NCBI GenBank assembly: GCA_037013495.1
Contig: CM072811.1
Span: forward strand, 41,245,452-41,309,451
Length of the DNA: 64,000 nucleotides
Direction of reading: 5' to 3'
From: Hippophae tibetana
Lineage: Eukaryota > Streptophyta > Magnoliopsida > Rosales > Elaeagnaceae
Below the pieces are notes generated by a model. It was not told where the DNA came from. It worked only from the letters and a program-made list of their open reading frames with translations, and did not search any database. Position numbers and translations under genes: made by a program. Of this stretch, positions 22,860 to 34,548 are shown in pieces. Numbering within the stretch: the first letter of the stretch is position 1; the number at the start of each line of letters is the position of its first letter.

Positions 22860-25198
22860 GGTGTACGATATTTAATAATAAATTATATGATATAATTTGA
22901 TAAAATTAATTATAAATATTTTAATAAAATTTTATTTAAATAAATATTTAACTTTTTTATTACTTTTTAAATTAAAAAAATATTATTTTTAATCTGAAAC
23001 GAAAAAAAAAAGATATATAATTTTATTATTAAAAATTTAAACAATTAAGTTAAGTCTTAGATATGATTTAGATTCACAGTACTTAATTATACTATTTTAG
23101 TACTTAATTATACTATTTTAATATTATAAGATGTTTTTAACTCATGATAATATAAAAATTATACAATTAAAGTTTATAATAATGTATAACAAATATATTA
23201 TAAAAGTATAATTTTTATAAGTATTTAGAAATGGTAGTGGTATATAAAATTAGTAGGAATGCATCCATACTTAAATACACATCAAGATATGGAGTAAGAT
23301 TAATATAACAAGGAGAGTTTGGGTATTTTAGCATAAGAAAAATTACTTGTTGGTGTTTGGTGGTAAGGATGAACATAAATATAAAAAAGAAAAAATATTG
23401 AATAGTCCCAATCGATCAAACTAGACATGAAAATGACTTTTTAGGTCAGTTTTTTGGTTGTCTAGTAAGTTCAATTCTATCCTATTTAAAAAAAAGTGTA
23501 AACTCAATTAAATCTTGTGATGATATTAACATTTATTTTTTGGATTATAAGTTAACTAAGTTTATTTATTATTTATGTTTATTTTAGATGAAATATTTGA
23601 ATATAATGACTTTACTCGATAGAAATATTTAAATTTTACTCAAATAATATTAAGGTAATAGATACACATCAAAATTGAGATAACTGACCAAGTAAATTCG
23701 TTGTATGTTAGTTTATGTTTTATGCATAATTCAATTTTAATTTGTAAATGAATGTTTATAAAACATACGTAATTAATTGAAAGATATATGAATAAGTTAT
23801 TTTTAAATTTTTTAAATTTATAATTTAATAACATAAACAAAGTTATTAAATATATAATTACGTGTAAATAATAAAGTGTAAAAATTAAAAAAATAACACG
23901 ACACTTCTAATTGAAAATAACTTAGGTTACAACCATAACTTAAGAGAAAAATCACCGGTCCATCGGATCACCTAATTTTTCATTATAAAAACCAAACGTT
24001 CAAGTACAAACTCGATCTTATGTTATGCTTGTTATGGTACTACCCCAATGTACCTAACTTACAAACTCTTGCTTTGTTTTCATAATTTTTCAAGATTAAC
24101 GTGAGTGATATCTAAACCAAAGTTCTAATCAGCTCTTCACCATTCATACATGTTCACGGAACAACTACAATAAATGTTAGTATAAAAAATACAAGTGTTC
24201 GTGTGTGTTTTAAATAGATTTAATAAATAATAATACTAACTAGATTATTAAAATCATATATCAATTAAATCAAATCAACTAGAAAATTTAAGAACAAGTA
24301 GATTAATCAAAAGTTCAATAAAAATAACATTTTTGAAATTTAATAATTAAATTCAAATAATTATGATCACTCATACAACTATTTAATTTAAATATGAAAA
24401 ACTCTAATTAAGATATGTGAACATGAAAAATATGAAACAATTAACCTCATATTTATACTAGCATAATCATATATAAATATATAAAGAGATGAAGTTTAGG
24501 TTGATTAAAGAGGAGCAATAAAAAAAGAAACTTGATTGATGAACCTTGTGCTCCTAAAAATATGCTCTATGGTTGTGTATTAAATTATGAGAAAAAAATG
24601 ACGTATATATAGAAAACCTAAAAAACCAAAATGTCACATATTTGATATGACACAATTATATAAGTAATTGGTTGTTAATTGGGATTAAAAAATGAACCAG
24701 AGTGAACAAAATACGCCAGTTCCTATAGTGGGATCGATTCCTCTATGAGATTGATCGATCACTCCCAAAAATAAATTACGCTTACGTAACATGAGGATTG
24801 ATCTGTTTATAAGGCAGATTGATCCCTCTATATGAGAAAGTGTGCTTAGTTTTTTGTGCAAAGATGAGATAATCGAAATGTGATCGATTACAGATCAATC
24901 CATAGTATGATCGATCCATCTACTAAGGGGATTGATTCCTATATCTTAAAAGGCTAATATCTTTATCATATAATATTAGAATTGATCTAATCAAGAGTCT
25001 ATATAAAATCTACTTAAACATGTATGCAATTATATGTTTAATAGTTATGAAATGTATAACTTAATTATGATCACCTTAAATTTGACAATTTCTTTGGTTT
25101 TTCTTTAAATGCTCAATATTTTTAAGAAACGTGATAACGAGCTTAAAAATAAGATTACATATAAATAGTTTTTCTACGAAAATAATCAACATCCATAA
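22860..25198. other. Gene-free AT-rich region
   Basis: No gene. It contains the second copy of a dispersed AT-rich repeat (22868-23060), a direct repeat of about 20 bp at 23080-23118, and a cluster of GATCGAT-type phrases at 24730-24945 in otherwise AT-rich DNA. The target duplication CATAA (25194-25198) of Copia element 2 ends this stretch. Confidence 0.5.
22868..23060 (+). repeat. Dispersed AT-rich repeat, copy 2 (MITE-like)
   Basis: Matches the reverse complement of about 19140-19330, with blocks in the same order. It lies right next to the 5' end of the plastid uL4 gene, within its probable promoter. Confidence 0.45.
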
Positions 25199-25403
25199 TG
25201 TTAAAGAAACTCATGATCCAGCTGGTGGCAACCAACACACCAGTTGGAAACAACCACTAACAGATTGGTGGGAAGCAACAAATTGTCCAAGAATATGCCT
25301 CTTCATAATTATGTTTATTTTTAATTATTAAATTTTTTCTTTTCTCTTGTATAAATTAGATTGTAACATTCGTTTATTCGTATCAATAAAACCATTTCTT
25401 ACA
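25199..25403 (+). repeat. Left LTR of Copia element 2
   Basis: 205 bp, TGTTAAAG...TTCTTACA. A TATA-like TATAAATT lies about 55 bp from its end. It is visibly diverged from the right LTR, so the insertion is not recent. Confidence 0.92.
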
Positions 25404-26778
25404 TGGTATTAGAGCTTAGGAAGTAGTTCTCTGAAAAACCAGATCTCACATTTTCTTTTTTCTTCCTTTCAAATTATTTTTCTTTCCCAAACCAATTTCG
25501 ATTCACAAAAATAATTTCAATTTCATCCTATTATAATATTCAGAAAATTTCGAATAATATGCAATTAATTTCAAGCCAAAACATCAACCCACACGCTCAC
25601 AAGTGCCATATTTGAGTTCATTGGCGTTCCACACGCCTCGCCGGAGTTACACGTGCCAACACACGCTCGTGCTAAATAAGACGACTTAAACAACGTGTTG
25701 TTCAAAGCACATTTGAAGAAAACGATGCATTGTTCGTTCTGGTTCGGTCTTTAACCAGTTCAGTCTTCCATCCAGTTCGATTTTCATCTGGTTTAGTGCT
25801 CCAACGTTGCAGCCACCATTTCAGCTACTCCAGACACCGGTTCACCAACTTTTCGACCGGTTCTTCGGCTAAAATTTCTGTTTCTATAATCCTTGACTCA
25901 TTTTCTATAAAATAAAGCATATTTTAGTTTATTATTTGTTTCATAAATAGTCATTATTGTCTAAAACATACTAAATCCTATCTCATTGTTTCGAAAAAAA
26001 ATTATTTTACTCAACGATAATGTCTGCAACTACCAATCCCAACCCTACTTTACCAAAATGGTATGATGACCCTAGCCATTCATTATATCTACACCACTCA
26101 AACCAACCAGGCATGGTTCTAGTAGCTTAATCCTTAAATCAAGAAAGTTATCATATTTGGAGTCATGCGATGCTTATGGCTCTCATCACCAAAAATAAAG
26201 AAGAATTTATTGACAGTACAATCAAAAGGCCATCAACAAACTTTGATGTGGTTTGAATGGACATGACATCAACATGTGTCGAAAGAAATGAGCAATTCAA
26301 GATAAGATAAATACAAGTTATGACTTCCCCTCTAAAGCTCACCATATTGACTTTCAAGAAAGCAACTCCGACATAAAGACATTATCCCACAACCTTACAT
26401 CCACCCAATATCATGAGCTTCTTACACTTATCAATCAATCCAAATTAGGTAGCATGGAAAGTCAAGTGACTACTTCTTCAGGTAACACATTATGTGCAAC
26501 TTTTTTCCATTCAAAAACTCATTGGAATTTTTATACAAAAGCAACTAATCATATGGTCTGTTCCCAAAAACCTTATGAGCTCCAGTATTCTAGTTACTAA
26601 TCGGCATGTGCATTTACCTGATCATTCTCTTACCTGTGTCACACATATTGGCACTATACATTTCTTTAATAATTTCATACTCCATAATGTCTTGTGTGTT
26701 CCCTCCTTCAAATTAAACTTAGTTTCAGTAGCCAGACAAACTCAAACTACATTTTGTCATGTCACCTTCACTAATAAT

Positions 26779-26932
26779 TGATGAGTGCTCAAAAAGCACT
26801 AAAATAACCATGATTTTATACACATTAATTGATTAAAAATATATATATATATATATATTTATATGTTTTATCATATATTTATATAAATTTTTCTTTTTCA
26901 GAATCAGGTATTTTGGCTTAAAAATGCAACTT
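26779..26932 (+). repeat. Left-arm 5' LTR fragment
   Basis: The first 154 bp of the LTR, from TGATGAGTGCTC to AAAATGCAACTTA, then directly fused to the last internal bases. It shares three base states with the outer right LTR (GCACTAAAATAACC, CATGATT, TTTTCAGAATCA) rather than with the inner copies. Confidence 0.85.
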
Positions 26933-26978
26933 ATCGCTTCTCTTGCTAAGGAACTAGCAAGAAGCTGGTTGAGGGTTG
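26933..26978 (+). repeat. Left-arm internal 3' end with polypurine tract
   Basis: The 46-bp segment from TCGCTTCTCTTGC to GGTTGAGGGTTG precedes the next LTR and matches the reverse complement of 29016-29061 in the right arm. The purine-rich end is the likely plus-strand primer. Confidence 0.8.
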
Positions 26979-27312
26979 TGATGAGTGCTCAAAAAGCAAT
27001 AAAATAACCATAATTTTATGCACATTAATTGATTAAAAATATATATATTTATATGTTTTATCATATATTTATAAAATTTGTCTTTTTCGGAATCACGGGT
27101 ATTTTATTCTTTTTCAGGTATTTTGGCTTAAAAATGCAACTTAAAGACTCAAAGAGGAATACTGGAATCAATACATCACAAATATATTAATAAATAAATG
27201 GGGAAATGTCAACAAATATGGAAAAATTGGACAAAATGGGTCAAAAAGGACAAAAATGTCAAAAAGGAGAAAATCACGCCGCCGAGCCCCAACGCCCAGC
27301 ACCGCCCCAAGC

Positions 27313-27437
27313 TGCGCGCGCGGTACTGTTCATCTGCGTAGAACTGCGCGCGTGGTATTGTTCATCCGCGCAGAACTGCGCACGCGGGTACTGTTCATCT
27401 GTGCCAAGCTGCGCGCGCGGGTACAGTTCACGTGTAG
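27313..27437 (+). repeat. GC-rich tandem repeat in the Athila-like LTR
   Basis: About four copies of a 32-bp unit of the form CTGCGCGCGYGGTAYTGTTCATC, very rich in CpG within an AT-rich genome. The same array appears inverted in the right arm at about 34145-34235 and, shortened, at 28617-28690. Confidence 0.8.
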
Positions 27438-27542
27438 CCGCCCCCGTCATGCTGACATCATCAAATGACGTCAGCAATCAGTAATCCGCGTTTTTACATT
27501 TTTTTAACATTTTTTTCTCTACTTTTTCTCTCCATCCTCACA

Positions 27543-27550
27543 TATAAATA
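27543..27550 (+). promoter_or_regulatory. TATA box of the Athila-like LTR
   Basis: TATAAATA followed by a C-rich stretch and TTCACTTCAAAAC, typical of an LTR core promoter. The inverted copy lies at about 34027-34034 in the right arm. Confidence 0.55.
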
Positions 27551-28614
27551 CCCCCCTTCCCTTCACTTCAAAACACACCTCAAAACCATTCTTCTCTTCT
27601 CTTTTTTTCTCTCATTTCTTAGTTTTTAAGCTTTTCTTAGTTTCTTTCTTAGTTTTGAAGCTTTTCTTAGTTTCTTTCTTAGTTTTTAGTTAAATTCTCT
27701 TAGTTTTAGAGTTCTTCTCTTTTTGAGAGGAACTAGTTATGTTTTTGTAATAATTTAGCTTTTTGATTCAATAAATGGGAGTGCAAAATCCGCTTGAAGG
27801 TTTTCTAGCAACGGGAATAGCGTCGAAGTTCTGTAAGGATTTTATTTTCTTTACAGTTATTTTTTATGCTTTATTCTTACATGTTATATTTAATTTGTCT
27901 GTGATTAAATTTAACTGTGCTGGCTATTTATAATCATGATGTAATAATAACGTTGTTATGCTTGCGAAATATTAAATAGGTAAAAAATTATAAAATGAAT
28001 TGATTTTATTTTTATTCAAGATTTTATATTAAGAATGTTAGAGAGAAATATATTATTTTTCATTACAAACTTAAATCTGAAAATTAGATTTTAAGGTTTA
28101 GTTATCCGGTCTAATTTAGAGTAGTGCTCTTTTATTTGTTGGTACAATCGCTCGGTAGTTAGAGTGAAACTCTATTTCAAAAGTTTTTATAAGAATTATT
28201 ATGTGAAAATGTATTGACAACATGTTTTCAATAGTGGTTTTAAAACTTGAAAGTTAGTACTCGGATAATTAAATTCTTATGTTTAATTTGGACACCTTGA
28301 ATAAAGTTTAAACTGTCTAACCCCACCAAAGGTGGTATTTAAATGGTTCATTTTCAATCTCTTAGAAAAAGGAAATAATTTAATTAACCAAATTAGTTAT
28401 CAACTCCACCCATAGGTGTTAATTGATTTGTTTAGTTAACAAAGAATATCTAACCCCACAAAATGTGGTATTTATATATAAAAAAAGAGAATCAATAAAA
28501 TATCAATTTATATCTTTAATAAACTAGATAATATGAGCAAGTATAATTAATTTAGTTATTATATCCATAAATACTCCACTAATATAAATGATAAAATTTG
28601 CATAAATATTTATT

Positions 28615-29015
28615 GAACAGTACCGCGGATGAACAGTACCGCGCGCGTAGTTCTGCACGGATGAATAGTACCGTGCGTGCAGCTTGGGGCGGAGCTGGGC
28701 GCTGGGGCGCGGCGGCGTGATTTTCTCTTTTTTGACATTTTTGTCCTTTTTGACCCATTTTGTCCAATTTTTCCATATTTGTTGACCTTTCCCCATTTAT
28801 TTATTAATATATTTGTGATGTATTGCTTCCAGTATTCCTCTTTGAGTCTTTAAGTTGCATTTTTAAGCCAAAATACCTGAAAAACAATAAAATACCCGTG
28901 ATTCCGAAAAAGACAAATTTTATAAATATATGATAAAACATATAAATATATATATTTTTAATCAATTAATGTGCATAAAATTATGGTTATTTTATTGCTT
29001 TTTGAGCACTCATCA
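28615..29015 (-). repeat. Right-arm 3' LTR, truncated
   Basis: 401 bp of LTR 5' end in minus orientation, starting at 29015. Over its first 77 bp it is identical to the left-arm inner LTR (26979 onward) and differs from both outer LTRs. It is cut inside the GC-rich repeat, where it joins the left arm. Confidence 0.88.
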
Positions 29016-31339
29016 CAACCCTCAACCAGCTTCTTGCTAGTTCCTTAGCAAGAGAAGCGATAAAAACTAAAAATTAAACTATCCTAAATCACTTTCGTGG
29101 ATTGAAACGGTTGCATTTAGCCTATGCAACAAGCCTTTAAACCCCTAGGTTGCCCTAGTGGACGAGTTTGAGTCTCGTGAGGGTTTTCAGTAATAATACC
29201 CACAAACATTGAACTAAAATCAAAAGAAACAATAAAAATAATCAAATCAAAAACTAAAATTACAAAAAATTAATTTAAGAATAAAACAAAACAACATATC
29301 ACAAAAATGTCTCATACTTTTTTTTAATCTCCTTTAAGATCATAATTAAAATCTCAAGCATAGTTATTTTAATCTCTTTAAACAATCATGATTTATTATA
29401 ATAATTAGTCGAAAATTATTTTCATATTTCCTATAAAAAATGTATCAATTTAATTTTACCCAATTTCAGTGTCATGAATCAGAATTCGCTTCGACTCTAT
29501 TCCTCACAAGTCAATACTCTCAAAACACTGAATCCTATGGGTTCAAACACTCATACTAATTTATATGCGAAAGATTTGATGTATAGAAATGAACTAATAT
29601 GTTCGCATATGTATAAAGAATAAAGGCTCAAAGTGTTATTTTAACATTGATCTCATGAAAGGAATCGAATGTATAAATTATAAAGATATCATATATAAAA
29701 ATTATTTTCATGCATAAATCAAACTCATTAAGAAAGAATTTCAAGATATATGCTTTTTACAAATGAAGAAATTGCAATGAATTTTTAGGGAATTACTTCC
29801 TATATTTTTTTTTGTAATTAGCCTTTACTCACAACTTTGTAGGCAATATGGGTCATAGTATGTAGATGATACTATATTTTTTTTATCTCTCTATTTTTTT
29901 TCTGAAGATATTTTTTTCAATATATGTATTTTTTAGAGAGTCAACCCATGTACAGATTGTACATTTTTTTGGATTTTGGTGAGTGGTTAATTTTGTGGCT
30001 TTTCTGTTTGATCTTGGTTTAGGTAACCCCAGATATGTCTTTTTGTTTTTGTAGCAATCATGTATGAATAAGATATAAGCATATACTATCAATTTCTACT
30101 CAAATCGTTTAATCTAAATAATAATAAAAAAATATATATGATACTCTATTAAGATGAGAAAAAAATTCATATATTCAATGCTAATACCTATAGAGATCAT
30201 CTAAAAATTTGAATAAATAAGAAATGTGTTTGGAGTAGAAAAAATATATATTTCACTCTGAATAAAAGAAATTAGGCTCAAATTATATCTCACAAGGGTA
30301 ATCTCCACTAAAAAAAATTCATAAACACCAATTTTGGGTTTAATATAATTTCCACATTTTATCAAGAAATACTAGTTATGACAAAAACTAACTAATTATC
30401 AAAAACAATTACAAAATATTTCATGATATGTTTTCAAAAATTAATCTAACAGTACAAAAGACTTAACTATTTACTTAAATTTGATTTAAAGAAATGATAA
30501 ATTATTGTGAGAAATTTTTTTTTTTTAATTAAGCATGGTAATTTTTCACCACCCCCAACCTAGAACTTACATTGTCCTCAATGTAACAACTATAAATTAA
30601 AGATAAAGAGAAAAGAGAAGAAAGATTGCCTATTTCTTGAGAATGTGTAAGTAGTAATGGAGAAATGCAAGTGCATTCATTATATTCATCATTAAAGTGT
30701 ATACAGACAGATCGCTGTGAACTTCTAACATCTCAAAAAATATTTTTTAGTTTTAAAAATTTAAAAATTATTAAACTACAGTAAAATTAAGTAAATAAAA
30801 TAAATAACAGAAAATTACCTAAAATGATGGGTTGCCTCCCATCCAGCGCTTAGTTTAACGTCTTAGCAAGACGTAACTTCGGGATTGCCTTTTAAGTAAA
30901 CTCAATGTCCCCTCATCATTGAGTCAATCAAACCTACAAGTAAGACAAAGTTGTCTACCTATACTGTTTCAAACATGCCCTATTTATTTTCAAATTTTTC
31001 TGTACCAAAAACTAGGGGCATCCTTGAGGGTTTTAGATAACCCAAATCTAGGTGCAAATCAAATAATTAAGGCATCAAAACACAATTGTACCTAGATCAA
31101 ACAAAGAAACTAACTCTTGAGATTGTAATTAAAACTTTAAAATTTTGGAGATAGTTTCAGAATTTTTTTTTTAAATTAAAATAACATAATCAGTATTAAC
31201 CAAGAGTGTTTTCAGGAAAGAATGGTGGGGCAAAGGCTCCTTAAATACCATCCTCCTAGATAGAGCAACGTTCCGAGGAAAGACTAGTGGCACAAAAGCT
31301 TCCAAGAACTAGTCTCCTAGACAAAACTCCCTTAGATCT

Positions 31340-31680
31340 TTACTTTTCATGTTATTAAAGTTAAGTTAAGTAAAAATTTAAGTTAATTATAAAAAACTAA
31401 GTTAATTAAGTTAGTAAAAAAAATCTAAGTTAATTAAAAAGCTAAGTTAATTTAAGTAAAAATCTAAGTTAATTTAAGTAAAAATCTAAGTTAATTAAGT
31501 TAAGTTAAGTAAAAATCTAAGTTAGTTAAAAAAAAACATCTAAGTTAATTAAAAAGTTAAGTTAATTAAATTAAGTAACTAAAAATCTAAGTTAATTAAT
31601 GAAAAAAAATCTAAGTTAATGAAAAAGCTAAGTTAATTAAGTTAGTAAAAATTTAAGTTAATTAAGTTAAATAAGAATTA
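31340..31680 (+). repeat. Simple tandem repeat AAGTTAATT type
   Basis: More than a dozen imperfect copies of TCTAAGTTAATTAAGTTAAGTAAAAA in variable lengths. It is part of the internal region of the Athila-like element and probably arose by slippage. Confidence 0.75.
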
Positions 31681-31969
31681 AGAAAGAAAAAAAAATAGTT
31701 AAAGAAAAGAAAAGAAAGAAAAGAAAAGAAAGAAAAATAAAATAAATAAAAAATAAAAAATAAAAATAAAAATAAAAATTAAGTGAAAATTAAAAAATTA
31801 AGTCTTATTTTTTTTTAATTTTTTTTAATTTTTTTTTAATTTTTTTAATTTTTTTTTAATTTTTTTAATTTTTTTAATTTTTAATTTTTTTTAATTTTTT
31901 AATTTTATTTTATTTTAATTTAAAATTTATTTAAGTTTTTTTTATTACTATTTTTTTTTATTTTTTTAT

Positions 31970-32405
31970 TTTTTTTACTATTCATGAATGATAATTTTAT
32001 TTTACTATTTAAACTATATTATTTATTTTATTTTTTTATCTTAAAATTTTTAAATTTTTTTTTTACTATTCATGAATGGTAATTTTATTTTACTATTAAC
32101 GCTATATTATTTATTTTAAAATTTTAAAATTTATTTATTATTATTATTATTATTATTTTAATTATTTTTTTAATTATTATTTTTTATTATTTTTTATTTT
32201 TTTATTTTTATTATTCATGAATAGTAATTTTATTTTACTATTTATGCTATAAATTTTATTCATTTTTTTTAAAATTTTTGAATTTTTAAATTTTTTTTTA
32301 TTCATGAACGTTAATTTTATTTTACTATTCACGCTATATTATTTCTTATTAACTTAAAATTTTTGAAATTTTAAATTTTTTTTTTGCTCTGTTCATGAAC
32401 GGTAA
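31970..32405 (+). repeat. Tandem repeat with TTCATGAAYGGTAATTTTA core
   Basis: Five imperfect copies of a unit starting TTCATGAA and continuing AATTTTATTTTACTATT, at about 31980, 32070, 32213, 32302 and 32392, separated by T-rich filler (periods about 90-145 bp). They lie just inside the PBS of the right arm. Confidence 0.7.
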
Positions 32406-32620
32406 AAATTTTTATTTCAAATTTCAAATTTCTAAATTATTTTACAATTCAAATTTTTTTTTTTATTTATTTTTTTTTATTTCTTTTATGAAATTCGAAA
32501 TTTGATTATTTTTATTAAAACAAAAAAAAATCACAATTATTTACATCACAAAAATGTTTTTAAAATTTTAATAAATAATTTAAAAACGTTATTCCTTCCC
32601 CGGCAACGGCGACAAAAACT

Positions 32621-34548
32621 TGTTGAGCGAAAACCGGTATCGCCGATTCTTGCCAATACTTTGGTTTTAATATTTATAAAACTCTCGCAAGTGCACGAAT
32701 CATTTCGAAGAAAATGATAAGTATACTCCCAAGTTCGATCTAAGGAAGGAATGTATGTGGTTTTTAATTTATTATTCAAGCTTTGAAAAACGAAATTAAA
32801 TCCTAAACATCCTGTTACGATAGTTTGGTTTTTGTGTTCCTAATCTAATAACATAAAAATAAACATATATACAGATTAATTAAATATAATTTAATAACAT
32901 AAAAATAAACATAGATACAAATTCAATAAATATTTATCTAAAAATAAATATAAATACAGATTCAATAAATATTTATGCAAATTTTATCATTTATATTAGT
33001 GGAGTATTTATGGATATAATAACTAAATTAATTATGTTTGCTCATATTATCTAGGTTATTAAAGATATAAATTGATATTTTATTGATTCTTTTTTTTTAT
33101 ATAAATACCTTCTTTGGTGGGGTTAGATATTCTTTGTTAACTAAACAAATCAATTAACAACTATGGGTGGAGTTGATAACTAATTTGGTTAATTAAATTA
33201 TTTCCTTTTTCTAAGAGATTGAAAATGAATCATTTAAATGCCACCTTTGATGAGGTTAGACAGTTTAAACTTTATTCAAGGTGTCCAAATTAAACATAAG
33301 AATTTAATTATCCGAGTACTAACTTTCAAGTTTTAAAACCACTATTGAAAACATGTTGTCAATACATTTTCACATAATAATTCTTATAAAAACTTTTGAA
33401 ATAGAGTTTCACTCTAACTACCGAGCGATTGTACCAACAAATAAAAGAGCACTACTCTAAATTAGACCGGATAACTAAACCTTAAAATCTAATTTTCAGA
33501 TTTAAGTTTGTAATGAAAAATAATATATTTCTCTCTAACATTCTTAATATAAAATCTTGAATAAAAATAAAATCAATTCATTTTAGAATTTTTTACCTAT
33601 TTAATATTTCGCAAGCATAACAACGTTATTATTACATCATGATTATAAATAACCAGCACAGTTAAATTTAATCACAGACAAATTAAATATAACATGTAAG
33701 AATAAAGCATAAAAAATAACTGTAAAGAAAATAAAATCCTTACAGAACTTCGACGCTATTCCCGTTGCTGGAAAACCTTCAAGCGGATTTTGCACTCCCA
33801 TTTATTGAATCAAAAAGCTAAATTATTACAAAAACATAACTAGTTCCTCTCAAAAAGAGAAGAACTCTAAAACTAAGAGAATTTAACTAAAAACTAAGAA
33901 AGAAACTAAGAAAAGCTTCAAAACTAAGAAAGAAACTAAGAAAAGCTTAAAAACTAAGAAATGAGAGAAAAAAAGAGAAGAGAAGAATGGTTTTGAGGTG
34001 TGTTTTGAAGTGAAGGGAAGGGGGGTATTTATAGGTGAGGATGGAGAGAAAAAGTAGAGAAAAAAATGTTAAAAAAATGTAAAAACGCGGATGACTGATT
34101 GCTAACGTCATTTGATGACGTCCGCATGACGGGGGGCGGCTACACGTGAACTGTACCCGCGCGCGCAGTTCTGCGTGGATGAACAATACCACGCGCGCAG
34201 TTTTGCGCAGATGAACAGTACCGCGCGCGCAGCTTGGGGCGGAGTTGGGCGTTGGGGCGCGGCGGCGTGATTTTCTCCTTTTTGACATTTTTATCCTTTT
34301 TGACTCATTTTGTCCAATTTTTTTCATATTTGTTGATCTTTCCCCATTTATTTATTAATATATTTGTGATGTATTGCTTCCAGTATTCCTCTTTGAGTCT
34401 TTAAGTTGCATTTTTAAGCCAAAATACCTGAAAAACAATAAAAATACCCGTGATTCTGAAAAAGACAAATTTATATAAATATATATATATTTAATCAATT
34501 AATGTGCATAAAATCATGGTTATTTTAGTGCTTTTTGAGCACTCATCA
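32621..34548 (-). repeat. Right-arm 5' LTR, full length (1,928 bp)
   Basis: Runs from TGATGAGTGC at 34548 down to CGCTCAACA at 32621, immediately before the primer-binding region. It is the only complete LTR of the insertion and defines the unit: GC-rich array, TATA box, R/U5 region and AT-rich 3' end. Confidence 0.9.

Larger units (their letters stand above)
26979..28617 (+). repeat. Left-arm 3' LTR, truncated
   Basis: About 1.64 kb of LTR in plus orientation. It contains a GC-rich tandem repeat (27313-27437), a TATA box (27543-27550), an R/U5-like region with CTTAGTTT repeats, and then AT-rich sequence. It lacks the last 0.3 kb present in the full LTR at 32621-34548. The matching segments are 27480-28617 and the reverse complement of 34090-32950. 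Confidence 0.88.
29016..32620 (-). mobile_element. Internal region of the Athila-like element (non-coding)
   Basis: Read on the minus strand, the primer-binding region (TTTTTGTCGCCGTTGCCGGG, about 32617-32598) directly follows the LTR. Next come long simple-sequence tracts, a motif region with TGGATGGGAGGCAACCCAT (about 30848-30830) and GTTACATTGAGGACAATGTA (about 30587-30568), then AT-rich sequence to the PPT. These motifs are typical of Athila/Tat elements around and after their coding region. No gag, protease, RT or integrase can be seen, so it is a large non-autonomous (LARD-like) derivative. Confidence 0.75.
26779..34548. mobile_element. Athila-like LTR element inserted as a head-to-head palindrome
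   Basis: The insertion is flanked by a perfect duplication ATAAT (26774-26778 and 34549-34553). Unlike a normal element, both outer ends are the 5' end of the same LTR: it begins TGATGAGTGCTC on the plus strand and ends with its reverse complement. The right arm (34548 down to 28615) is a complete minus-strand order: 5' LTR, PBS, internal region, PPT, partial 3' LTR. The left arm (26779-28617) is a plus-strand order with a large deletion: 154 bp of 5' LTR, 46 bp of internal 3' end with PPT, then most of a 3' LTR. The arms meet inside their 3' LTRs at a 3-bp overlap (GAA, 28615-28617). There is no gag or pol, so the element is non-autonomous. Family assignment rests on the PBS region and the internal GGGAGGCAACCCA motif. 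Confidence 0.85.

Noticed and set aside
27206..27484. Overlapping frames with Ala/Cys/Arg-rich repeats such as ARGYCSS
   Set aside because: They are translations of the GC-rich tandem repeat in the LTR, open in several frames and on both strands because of the repeat period.
33947..34327. 126-codon minus-strand frame in the right arm
   Set aside because: Same GC-rich array and U3/R sequence of the Athila-like LTR; not a gene.
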